A stretch of DNA of 5,503 nucleotides from Clostridia bacterium (GTDB taxonomy: Bacteria; Bacillota; Clostridia; Oscillospirales; CAG-272): assembly GCA_900753295.1 (NCBI GenBank), contig CAADYQ010000190.1, forward strand, positions 1 through 5,503, in the 5' to 3' direction. Positions 1-4,945 of this stretch are shown here, piece after piece (the first letter of the stretch is position 1; each line of letters opens with the position of its first letter). The notes below the pieces were generated by a model. The model worked only from the letters and a program-made list of their open reading frames with translations. It was not told where the DNA came from and made no database searches. The position numbers were made by a program, and so were the translations under genes.

Positions 1-144
1 CACACGTGACGACTCCGGAGCCGCCGTGGCGCTGCCGGGCGTGTCCGAGCCTGCGCCCGTGCATGACGGGAAGAAGATCAGCGCGGCGGACAAGACAAGA
101 GCTGCGCCTGCGGCGAGTATGCATCGGAATATTCGCTCCTTCAT
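1..144 (-). CDS. Putative lipoprotein, N-terminal part only (runs off left edge)
   Basis: Reading leftward from an ATG at 144-142, the frame stays open for 48 codons to the window edge. The product begins with a bacterial lipoprotein-like signal: a charged start (MKERIFR), a hydrophobic core at about residues 8-25, then FFPSC with Cys28 as the likely lipidated residue. After Cys28 comes a Gly/Ala/Ser/Thr/Pro-rich stretch typical of the flexible linker of Gram-positive surface lipoproteins. The lipobox is not ideal, since Phe and Pro occupy positions -3 and -2 where Leu/Val and Ala/Ser are usual. An AAGGA ribosome site lies 11 nt upstream (minus 160-156). The protein was probably exported and membrane-anchored, but no functional domain is inside the window, so its role is unknown. 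It could be a solute-binding protein or another surface protein. The gene lies downstream of, and in the same direction as, the amidase gene, with a 158 nt gap. Confidence 0.7.
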   Translation of the reverse strand, partial: MKERIFRCILAAGAALVLSAALIFFPSCTGAGSDTPGSATAAPESSRV

Positions 145-209
145 TTTTATTACCGTCCTTCTTCATAGTTGTGCCGATCCTACTTGCAGACAAAGGAAGC
201 TCCGGACCG

Positions 210-220
210 GATATCATATC
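210..220. repeat. Inverted repeat GATAT-C-ATATC, copy 1
   Basis: This is a perfect 5+1+5 palindrome in the spacer upstream of the left-edge lipoprotein gene. It is embedded in a 15-mer (208-222) that matches the 15-mer at 247-261 in 13 of 15 positions. On the minus strand it includes TATGAT, a possible -10 box, though without a good -35. It may be an operator half of a pair with copy 2. AT-rich palindromes of this size can arise by chance, so the role is inferred. Confidence 0.4.
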
Positions 221-248
221 TCACCTCATATGTACGTTTTTTTGAGCG

Positions 249-259
249 GATATTATATC
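249..259. repeat. Inverted repeat GATAT-T-ATATC, copy 2
   Basis: This is the second perfect 5+1+5 palindrome, with arms identical to copy 1 and only the central base different. The two centres are 39 bp apart. It overlaps the TATAAT hexamer on the minus strand (257-252), where a bound repressor would block a promoter for the left-edge lipoprotein gene. No regulator gene is visible in the window. Confidence 0.4.
252..257 (-). promoter_or_regulatory. Candidate -10 box (TATAAT) for the left-edge lipoprotein gene
   Basis: A consensus TATAAT reads on the minus strand at 257-252, about 108 nt before the lipoprotein start codon. At 17 bp spacing the -35 position (280-275) reads ACAACG, a poor match to TTGACA, but the upstream side is A-rich. 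Without a good -35 the call is tentative. The gene could instead be transcribed from the amidase promoter, since no clear terminator separates the two genes. Confidence 0.3.
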
Positions 260-302
260 GCGGATGCAATTTTTCGTTGTTTTTTGCTTCGCGCGCGGCG
301 CG

Positions 303-896
303 TCATGTTCCCGGCTCGGCGGGGAGCGCCTCGCCCGCAAGAAGTGCAGGGAAGCAGTCGGAAAGAGTGACCTCTACCCGCGCTCCGGCTATGTGCAAAA
401 AGCGCGCCGCGGCGTAACGGTAGGTCGAAAGCCGACGGTCGAGCGCATCGTCCGAATGCGCGGCAACGAATATCTCGTTCCCCTCGACCTTCGTTATGAA
501 AAGAGTGTGATAAAAGTCGCCCTCCTCATCGGCAAGCTGAACGACATCGCCCGCAATGACTGCGGGGACGCCGTTCATGCCGCGCCGCGGCACCTCGTAG
601 CCGTATGGACCGGTGCCGCCGTTTTCGGCGGCAAAATCCGCCACTCCGGTAATAAAATCGTGGAAATACTCAACGCCCGTCCATGCGGGCGCGCGGTCGT
701 CAACGCTTATATAATACCACCCGAAATCACGTGTGAAGTTCATTACACAGCACCCGGCAAGAATGCATTGCGAGACGAAGTTGGTGCAGTCGCCGCCCCT
801 GCCGGTGAAATTGAAAAAAAGCGGATTGCGGTCAAGCGCCCAGCGGCGTGCGTATTCGAGCGCACGCGCGCGGTCGTAAGGAATATTTGCGAGCAT
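303..896 (-). CDS. Amidase_6-family cysteine amidase (putative cell-wall or peptide amidase)
   Basis: The protein has 197 residues. It fits the Amidase_6 domain of Firmicutes, a papain-like fold related to NlpC/P60 and CHAP enzymes that cleave amide bonds in peptidoglycan or peptides. Visible marks are an N-terminal helix rich in Tyr/Arg/Ala followed by WALDRNP (residues 19-25), the catalytic-site signature GGDCTNFVSQC at 34-44 with Cys37 as likely nucleophile, WYY at 60-62, the strand VIAGDVVQL at 113-121, His130 in the YHTLFIT segment as likely general base, and AAHSDD at 145-150, where His147 and the Asp pair sit near the family's conserved C-terminal His motif. The domain fills the whole protein. 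The chosen ATG has a strong GGAGGGGG site; the upstream in-frame ATG at 932 would place that site inside the gene. No signal peptide or membrane segment is visible, which is odd if the target is the cell wall. The substrate is unknown. Confidence 0.85.
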   Translation of the reverse strand: MLANIPYDRARALEYARRWALDRNPLFFNFTGRGGDCTNFVSQCILAGCCVMNFTRDFGWYYISVDDRAPAWTGVEYFHDFITGVADFAAENGGTGPYGYEVPRRGMNGVPAVIAGDVVQLADEEGDFYHTLFITKVEGNEIFVAAHSDDALDRRLSTYRYAAARFLHIAGARVEVTLSDCFPALLAGEALPAEPGT

Positions 897-904
897 AGTC
901 TCAT

Positions 905-912
905 CCCCCTCC
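905..912 (-). promoter_or_regulatory. Ribosome binding site of the amidase gene
   Basis: GGAGGGGG on the minus strand ends 8 nt before the ATG at 896-894. It fixes the start and rules out the in-frame ATG at 932, which would add 12 residues and has no ribosome site of its own. Confidence 0.8.
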
Positions 913-931
913 GGAAATATATTGCAATACA

Positions 932-937
932 AGTATA
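932..937 (-). promoter_or_regulatory. Candidate -10 box (TATACT) of the amidase gene
   Basis: TATACT reads on the minus strand at 937-932, about 35 nt before the amidase start codon, which would give a leader of roughly 30 nt. The -35 position at 17 bp spacing is CAAGTT, a weak match. Immediately downstream, where transcription would begin, lies the perfect 10-bp palindrome TATTGCAATA (920-929), a possible operator. Confidence 0.35.
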
Positions 938-1166
938 TTCGCCGCCCGTGCGGAACTTGCCCGGCTCATGCGTTGGGATACTTTGCATCAGCGCATTTTG
1001 CAGGAATGCAGGATTGCGCGGCTCCAGCGTGGCGGCAAAGCAATGCTGACGGGGAATGCGCCTCTGCGCTTTCCGGAGCGTCCGAAAAGGTCGGTATCTG
1101 TGGTTTTATTGTATATTTTAACCCGTATCGGGCGAATAATAAATGCAATTTGTGATACATTGCCTA

Positions 1167-1195
1167 TTGCAAAAAAAGCCCGAATGGTGTATACT
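1167..1195 (+). promoter_or_regulatory. SigA-type promoter of the small membrane protein gene
   Basis: TTGCAA (1167-1172) and TATACT (1190-1195) are separated by exactly 17 bp. They match the vegetative consensus in 4 of 6 and 5 of 6 positions. Transcription would start near 1202, giving a leader of about 25 nt before the ATG at 1227. A/T-rich DNA lies upstream. Confidence 0.7.
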
Positions 1196-1210
1196 TATAG
1201 CATCATTTAC

Positions 1211-1216
1211 AGGAGG
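1211..1216 (+). promoter_or_regulatory. Ribosome binding site of the small membrane protein gene
   Basis: A perfect AGGAGG lies 10 nt before the ATG at 1227. It selects this start over the upstream in-frame ATG at 1143, which lies before the promoter and could not be on this transcript. Confidence 0.8.
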
Positions 1217-1226
1217 TTTTGCAAGA

Positions 1227-1556
1227 ATGAAAAACAATTATGCGAAAACAGCAGAATGCACATCATCCGCTTATGCGGGTACTTTCTCTGCGCGCTCATT
1301 CTGCGGCAATACCTCTGCATGTGAAAACTCTTCCGTAATTATTTCCGAAAAAGACACCGCCTCGGTGTCTTTTTCTCTTTTCGTCGCCGTGATAGCGGCG
1401 GTAGTATGCGCCCTTGCCGTACGAATTATTATGCCCGTACTTGTACTTGATTCAGTGTTTGTACTTATTGCGGCGGTCGTGATAATTTCCGCCTTCCGAC
1501 TTATTATAATGAAGACAAAGGGCTTCACCGCATATGACCAGGTAAAAACAAGATAA
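1227..1556 (+). CDS. Small two-helix membrane protein of unknown function
   Basis: The protein has 109 residues and I do not recognise its family. Residues 1-46 are polar and rich in Ser, Ala, Thr, Asn and Cys (Cys11, 26 and 32). Two hydrophobic segments follow, at about 48-70 and 72-95, separated by little more than Pro70 and Asp75, and then a short basic tail (KTKGF...KTR). Both hydrophobic segments contain a similar S-x-F-V...IAAVV run, which suggests a duplicated helix or simply shared composition. A good promoter, a perfect ribosome site and a terminator frame the gene as a single-gene transcript. The oddity is a strong terminator-like hairpin inside the frame at 1347-1380, before the membrane segments are encoded. 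Either full-length mRNA is made only by read-through, or the main product is a short RNA or peptide. The hydrophobic second half supports genuine coding, but with no recognised relative the call is moderate. Confidence 0.6.
   Translation: MKNNYAKTAECTSSAYAGTFSARSFCGNTSACENSSVIISEKDTASVSFSLFVAVIAAVVCALAVRIIMPVLVLDSVFVLIAAVVIISAFRLIIMKTKGFTAYDQVKTR
1347..1380 (+). terminator. Intrinsic-terminator-like hairpin inside the small membrane protein gene
   Basis: The arms 1347-1358 and 1364-1375 are perfectly complementary over 12 bp, extended by a G1359-C1363 pair to leave a 3-nt loop. The stem has a GACACC/GGTGTC core flanked by an A-run and a T-run, and the right side continues T-rich (TTTTTCTCTTT). 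It would work as a terminator in both directions. Transcription from 1202 would stop near 1375 and release an RNA of roughly 175 nt. The open frame reads straight through it as EKDTASVSFS, so it may be an attenuator or chance coding overlap. Confidence 0.6.
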
Positions 1557-1602
1557 CCTTCGATGAATTATTTCCGAGGGAGCTACACAGGGTCATAAAG
1601 AT

Positions 1603-1635
1603 AAAGCGGTCTTGCCCGGGCAGGATCGCTTTTTT
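1603..1635 (+). terminator. Intrinsic terminator after the small membrane protein gene
   Basis: The arms 1603-1615 and 1620-1632 pair over 13 bp, with two G-U wobbles and a CCGG loop, and the right arm runs into six Ts (1630-1635). It lies 46 nt after the stop codon of the small membrane gene and 102 nt before livJ, so it separates the two transcription units. Confidence 0.82.
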
Positions 1636-1737
1636 GATTTGATATCTGCTCCGGCAAGCGCCCTCCGAATGACGGCATGCGTCCCCCACGGGATTAATAC
1701 ATAAATAAATGTCAATACTTTTCAAGGAGAAAAAACC

Positions 1738-2937
1738 ATGAAAAACACAAGAAAAACAAAAAAATTCGTAAAAGTAGTTGCTTCCGCAATGCTGGCGCTG
1801 CTTATGCTGGTCGCCGCCTGCTCGTGCTCCTCCAAGGATGCATGGCCGGTCGATAAAGAAACAGGCCTTACCGAACTGCTTATCGGCGGTATTGGTCCCA
1901 CAACGGGCGACAACGCTAACTACGGCAACTCCGTAAAGAACGGCGCCAAGCTCGCCGTTGACGAGATAAACGCCGCCGGCGGCGTGAACGGCTTCAAGCT
2001 CGTGCTCAACTTCCAGGATTCGCAGAGCAGCCCCGAATCGGCTGTTTCCGCATACGGTAAGCTGATGGACCTCGGCATGAAGGTCAGCATCGGTTGCACG
2101 CTTTCCGGTGAAAACGCATCGGTCGTTGCGGCTGCGAAGAACGATGATATCTTCCTGCTCTCGCCCTCCGCTTCTTCCGTGAGCGCGATCGCCGGTAACG
2201 ACAAGGCTTTCCGCGTCTGCTTCAGCGACCCCTCACATGGCACCGCATCGGCAAAATATATCAAGGATTTCGGTCTTGCAAAGAAGATCGCAGTTCTCTA
2301 CGACAGCAGTAACGACTACTGCCAGGGACTTTACGACACCTTCAAAGCCGAATGCGAGGCGGACGGACTTGAAATAGTCACCGTTCAGACCTACACGGGC
2401 ACCACCAACACCGACTTCTCGGCTCAGATCTCCGCTATCAAGGCATCGGGCGCCGAGCTGGTCTTCCTCCCTATCTACGCAGCGGATGCCGCAAAGATAC
2501 TCACTCAGGCAGCGCACACCAACGCGTTTGAAGGCATGATCCCCTTCGGTTGCGACGGACTTGACGGCATCCTTGAGAAGATCTCCGACAAAGCCGATGC
2601 CGAGGGCGTAATGCTTCTCACCCCGTTTGCCGCCGATGCTGCCGACGAGAAGGTCCAGAAATTCGTTGCCGCATATCAGAAGGCATACAGCAAAGTCCCC
2701 GACCAGTTTGCCGCCGACGGCTATGACGCCGTGTACGCCATTGTTGAGGCTATGAAGAACGCCGGCATCACCTCCGAGGACAAGGATAACTTCACCTCCC
2801 GCATAGTTGCCGCCATGACAAAGATCACCGTTGACGGACTGACCGGTAAAATGACCTGGACTGCCGACGGCGAGACCACCAAGGACGTCAAGGCGATGGT
2901 GATAAAGAACGGAGTTGCCGTTCTCTACACGAAGTGA
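1738..2937 (+). CDS. livJ: Branched-chain amino acid ABC transporter substrate-binding lipoprotein
   Basis: The 399-residue protein is a type I periplasmic-binding-fold receptor of the LivJ/LivK family. It captures the ligand outside the membrane and delivers it to LivH-LivM. A basic start (residues 1-12), a hydrophobic core and the lipobox VAAC with Cys28 indicate a lipid-anchored receptor. The mature part opens with the family strand LLIGGIGPTTGDNANYG (47-63), then GAKLAVDEINAAGGVNG (69-85). The hinge and ligand pocket elements are visible as CTLSGENAS (120-128) and LLSPSASS (140-147), which align with the Ser and Thr that hold the ligand's amino and carboxyl groups in LivJ. DFSAQISAIK (226-235) and FGCDG (270-274) follow. 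Length is normal. AAGGAG lies 8 nt before the ATG. No convincing promoter is visible between the upstream terminator and the gene. The exact ligand is not certain, because relatives bind Leu/Ile/Val, other amino acids, amides or aromatic acids. Confidence 0.93.
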   Translation: MKNTRKTKKFVKVVASAMLALLMLVAACSCSSKDAWPVDKETGLTELLIGGIGPTTGDNANYGNSVKNGAKLAVDEINAAGGVNGFKLVLNFQDSQSSPESAVSAYGKLMDLGMKVSIGCTLSGENASVVAAAKNDDIFLLSPSASSVSAIAGNDKAFRVCFSDPSHGTASAKYIKDFGLAKKIAVLYDSSNDYCQGLYDTFKAECEADGLEIVTVQTYTGTTNTDFSAQISAIKASGAELVFLPIYAADAAKILTQAAHTNAFEGMIPFGCDGLDGILEKISDKADAEGVMLLTPFAADAADEKVQKFVAAYQKAYSKVPDQFAADGYDAVYAIVEAMKNAGITSEDKDNFTSRIVAAMTKITVDGLTGKMTWTADGETTKDVKAMVIKNGVAVLYTK

Positions 2938-2963
2938 TCGCAGGCACGCAATAATTACAGAAA

Positions 2964-2996
2964 GCTGTCCCCCGCCGGCACGCGGCGGAGGACAGC
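2964..2996 (+). promoter_or_regulatory. GC-rich stem-loop between livJ and livH (likely mRNA-stabilising or processing element)
   Basis: The arms 2964-2977 and 2983-2996 pair over 14 bp with a single C-A mismatch (2971/2989) around a 5-nt GCACG loop. The following bases (GGATAAGGAAAATTC) have no U-tract, so it should not act as a strong intrinsic terminator. It starts 27 nt after the livJ stop and ends just before the livH ribosome site. This position suits a 3'-end barrier that protects livJ mRNA and gives more binding protein than permease, as known for other binding-protein operons. Confidence 0.6.
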
Positions 2997-3014
2997 GGAT
3001 AAGGAAAATTCATT

Positions 3015-3893
3015 ATGACGACTTTAATTCAAACGCTTATAAGCGGTCTCCGGCTGGGGAGCATATACGCTCTCATGGCGCTGGGGTACACTATGGTGTA
3101 CGGAATAGCCAAAATGCTTAACTTTGCCCACGGTGATATAATCATGGTGGGCGCTTATGCCGTTATTTCCACGGTCTCGCTGGCACAACTGCCCGGCGTT
3201 GTAGGCGTGGCGGTAAGCGTCGTCGTATGCGTTCTCCTTGGTGTAACGATAGAATTCCTTGCTTACCGCCCCCTGCGCAAGGCGCAGTCGCTCGCAGTTC
3301 TTATCACCGCCATCGGCGTGAGCTACCTCCTCCAGAGCCTTGCTCTTCTCGTGTTCAAATCCGAGCCTATGGCATTTCCCACTATCATCGATATCCCCTC
3401 TGTAAAGCTCGGCGAGGTCGTGATAGACGGCATGACCATCCTCACCCTCGCGGTGACCGCAGTGATAATGGTTTCGCTTTCGCTGTTTATCAACAAGACC
3501 CGTCTCGGTAAAGCGATGCGCGCCGTGTCCGAGGACAAGGATGCCGCGGAGCTTATGGGTATCAGCGTAAACCGCACGATAACCATGACGTTCGCTATCG
3601 GCTCGGCACTTGCCGCCGTTGCAAGCATCTTTTACGGCGCTACCTACACATACATCAAGCCTACGACCGGTTCAATGCCCGGCATAAAGGCATTTACAGC
3701 TGCTGTTTTCGGCGGTATAGGCTCGATCCCCGGCGCAATGCTCGGTGGCATCCTGCTCGGTATAATCGAACAGCTCTCGCAGAGATATATCTCCACCCTG
3801 TGGACCAATGCGATAGTTTTCGGCGTGCTCGTTCTTGTTCTTGTTGTAAAGCCCACGGGACTTCTCGGCAAGAAGATAAGCGAAAAAGTTTAA
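3015..3893 (+). CDS. livH: Branched-chain amino acid ABC transporter permease LivH
   Basis: The 292-residue integral membrane subunit forms the translocation channel with LivM. About eight hydrophobic segments are visible, at roughly residues 14-31, 39-58, 60-80, 93-114, 140-159, 188-209, 226-252 and 263-279. Family signatures include LGSIYALMALGYTMVYGI (14-31), the LNFAHGDIIMVGAY motif (35-48) typical of LivH, and the coupling-loop region GKAMRAVSEDKDAAELMGI (165-183), which contacts the ATPase subunits. The segment AAVFGGIGSIPGAMLGG (229-245) precedes the last helix, and KPTGLLG (279-285) is the usual end. Length and order are standard. AAGGA lies 9 nt before the ATG. The gene follows livJ by 77 nt containing a stem-loop and precedes livM by 16 nt. 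Confidence 0.95.
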   Translation: MTTLIQTLISGLRLGSIYALMALGYTMVYGIAKMLNFAHGDIIMVGAYAVISTVSLAQLPGVVGVAVSVVVCVLLGVTIEFLAYRPLRKAQSLAVLITAIGVSYLLQSLALLVFKSEPMAFPTIIDIPSVKLGEVVIDGMTILTLAVTAVIMVSLSLFINKTRLGKAMRAVSEDKDAAELMGISVNRTITMTFAIGSALAAVASIFYGATYTYIKPTTGSMPGIKAFTAAVFGGIGSIPGAMLGGILLGIIEQLSQRYISTLWTNAIVFGVLVLVLVVKPTGLLGKKISEKV

Positions 3894-3909
3894 CGGGAGG
3901 CAAATTTCA

Positions 3910-4944
3910 ATGGGAACCAACACAAAAAACGCCTCCGTGCGTAAATTCATAAATCAGAACACACTCACCGTTGCGGGCGTTATAGTCGCCTACGTGGTGC
4001 TTGCAATAATGCTTTACTCCGGCTCAACGTCGCGCCAGCTTTCGGCAATGCTCGTGCCGGTGTCCTGCTACATCGTGCTTGCGGTGTCGCTCAATCTCGT
4101 GGTGGGACTTCTCGGCGAGCTGTCTCTCGGTCATGCCGGCTTTATGGCGGTGGGACTTTTCTCCGGCTGCCTGTTTTCGATAGCCGCCGTGTCCCTGCCG
4201 CTTTACATCCGCCTGCCGCTCGCCATGATAATAGGGGGACTTGCCGCCGCAGCCATCGGCTTTGCGGTCGGTCTGCCGGCGCTGCGTCTCAAGGGCGACT
4301 ACCTTGCCATTGTCACTCTTGCCTGCGGCGAGATCATAAAAACGGTCATCCTTAACCTCAAGGTAACCGGCGGCGCGCTCGGACTCAACACCCAGCCTAT
4401 CTATTCCGATGCCAAAGCCCTGCTTCCGTATGCCGCCGTTATGGTGCTCATCACCGTCATAGCGGTGATGAACCTTAAAAAGTCGCGTCACGGACGTGCG
4501 ATAATGGCAATACGTGACAACCGTATAGCAGCCGAGTCCACCGGCATCAACGTGACCTACTACAAGCTGATGGTGTTCATGCTCGCGGCGTTCTTTGCGG
4601 GCGCTATCGGAGTGCTTTACGGACACACGCTTGCGGTCGTTTCCCCCTCCGGCTTCGATTATAATATGTCGATAGAGATCCTCGTTATCGTGGTCCTCGG
4701 CGGCATGGGCAGCATAAGCGGCTCGATAATCGCGGCTATCATACTGCGTGTTCTTCCCGAGGCGCTTCGCGGGCTTGAGGATTACCGCATGCTCATCTAC
4801 TCGCTGTTGCTCATAGCTATAATGCTTCTCAACGCAAGCCCCAGATTTGCCGCGCTCAAGGGACAGTGGTCGGTAAAGAACTTCGTCAGATTCCTCCGTC
4901 ACGAAAAGAAGGAGAAAAAAGAAGAGAAAGGATCGGTAAAGTAA
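3910..4944 (+). CDS. livM: Branched-chain amino acid ABC transporter permease LivM
   Basis: The 344-residue protein is the second channel subunit. About nine hydrophobic segments lie near residues 18-36, 44-68, 75-95, 97-121, 130-150, 170-187, 218-240, 252-280 and 291-308. Signatures are GELSLGHAGFMAVG (69-82), LRLKGDYLAIVTLACGEI (125-142), TGGALGL (153-159) in place of the common TGG-x-x-GI, the coupling loop GRAIMAIRDNRIAAESTGI (195-213) and VLGGMGSISGSIIAA (262-276). The start is fixed by GGGAGG (3895-3900), 9 nt before the ATG. After the last helix comes a charged tail ending in a Lys/Glu run (residues 331-344); its codons also supply the purine-rich ribosome site of livG. The stop codon is separated from the livG ATG by a single base, so translation of the two is probably coupled. 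Confidence 0.95.
   Translation: MGTNTKNASVRKFINQNTLTVAGVIVAYVVLAIMLYSGSTSRQLSAMLVPVSCYIVLAVSLNLVVGLLGELSLGHAGFMAVGLFSGCLFSIAAVSLPLYIRLPLAMIIGGLAAAAIGFAVGLPALRLKGDYLAIVTLACGEIIKTVILNLKVTGGALGLNTQPIYSDAKALLPYAAVMVLITVIAVMNLKKSRHGRAIMAIRDNRIAAESTGINVTYYKLMVFMLAAFFAGAIGVLYGHTLAVVSPSGFDYNMSIEILVIVVLGGMGSISGSIIAAIILRVLPEALRGLEDYRMLIYSLLLIAIMLLNASPRFAALKGQWSVKNFVRFLRHEKKEKKEEKGSVK
4928..4932 (+). promoter_or_regulatory. Ribosome binding site of livG inside the end of livM
   Basis: AAGGA within the last codons of livM lies 13 nt before the ATG at 4946. The spacing is rather long, but termination of livM one base before the start would help re-initiation. It supports 4946 over GTG 5054, the codon where the usual LivG family N-terminus would begin, which has no ribosome site. 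Confidence 0.55.
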
Positions 4945-4945
4945 G

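Larger units (their letters stand above)
897..1226. other. Divergent intergenic region between the amidase and the small membrane protein genes
   Basis: This 330-bp stretch separates two genes pointing away from each other. Its left end holds the amidase ribosome site and a weak promoter; its right end holds a good sigma-70/SigA-type promoter and ribosome site for the rightward gene. The middle (about 940-1140) contains short open frames on both strands, none with a ribosome site or a recognisable product. It also contains a weak 9-bp stem with one mismatch at 1069-1089. I see no RNA gene or riboswitch fold there that I can name. The A/T-rich 1100-1160 stretch just upstream of the promoter could act as an UP-like element. 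Confidence 0.6.

Noticed and set aside
6..370. Overlapping plus-strand frames at the left edge
   Set aside because: They are antisense to the lipoprotein start on the minus strand, which has a signal peptide and ribosome site; the plus frames have neither.
264..1049. 261-codon open frame on the plus strand
   Set aside because: It is antisense to the amidase gene, has no ribosome site, and its product lacks any recognisable domain; the minus-strand frame carries the catalytic motifs.
1069..1089. Hairpin CTTTCCGGA-GCG-TCCGAAAAG as a terminator
   Set aside because: A 9-bp stem with one mismatch, no adjacent U-tract on either strand, and no gene ending nearby.
922..1160. Short open frames on both strands in the divergent intergenic region
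   Set aside because: No ribosome sites, no recognisable features, and they overlap the promoters of the flanking genes.
1143..1226. Upstream in-frame ATG extending the small membrane protein to 137 residues
   Set aside because: It begins before the promoter at 1167-1195, while a perfect AGGAGG sits 10 nt before the ATG at 1227.
3782..3793. Perfect palindrome GAGATATATCTC
   Set aside because: It lies inside the livH coding sequence, differs from the GATAT-N-ATATC repeats, and is explained by ordinary codons.
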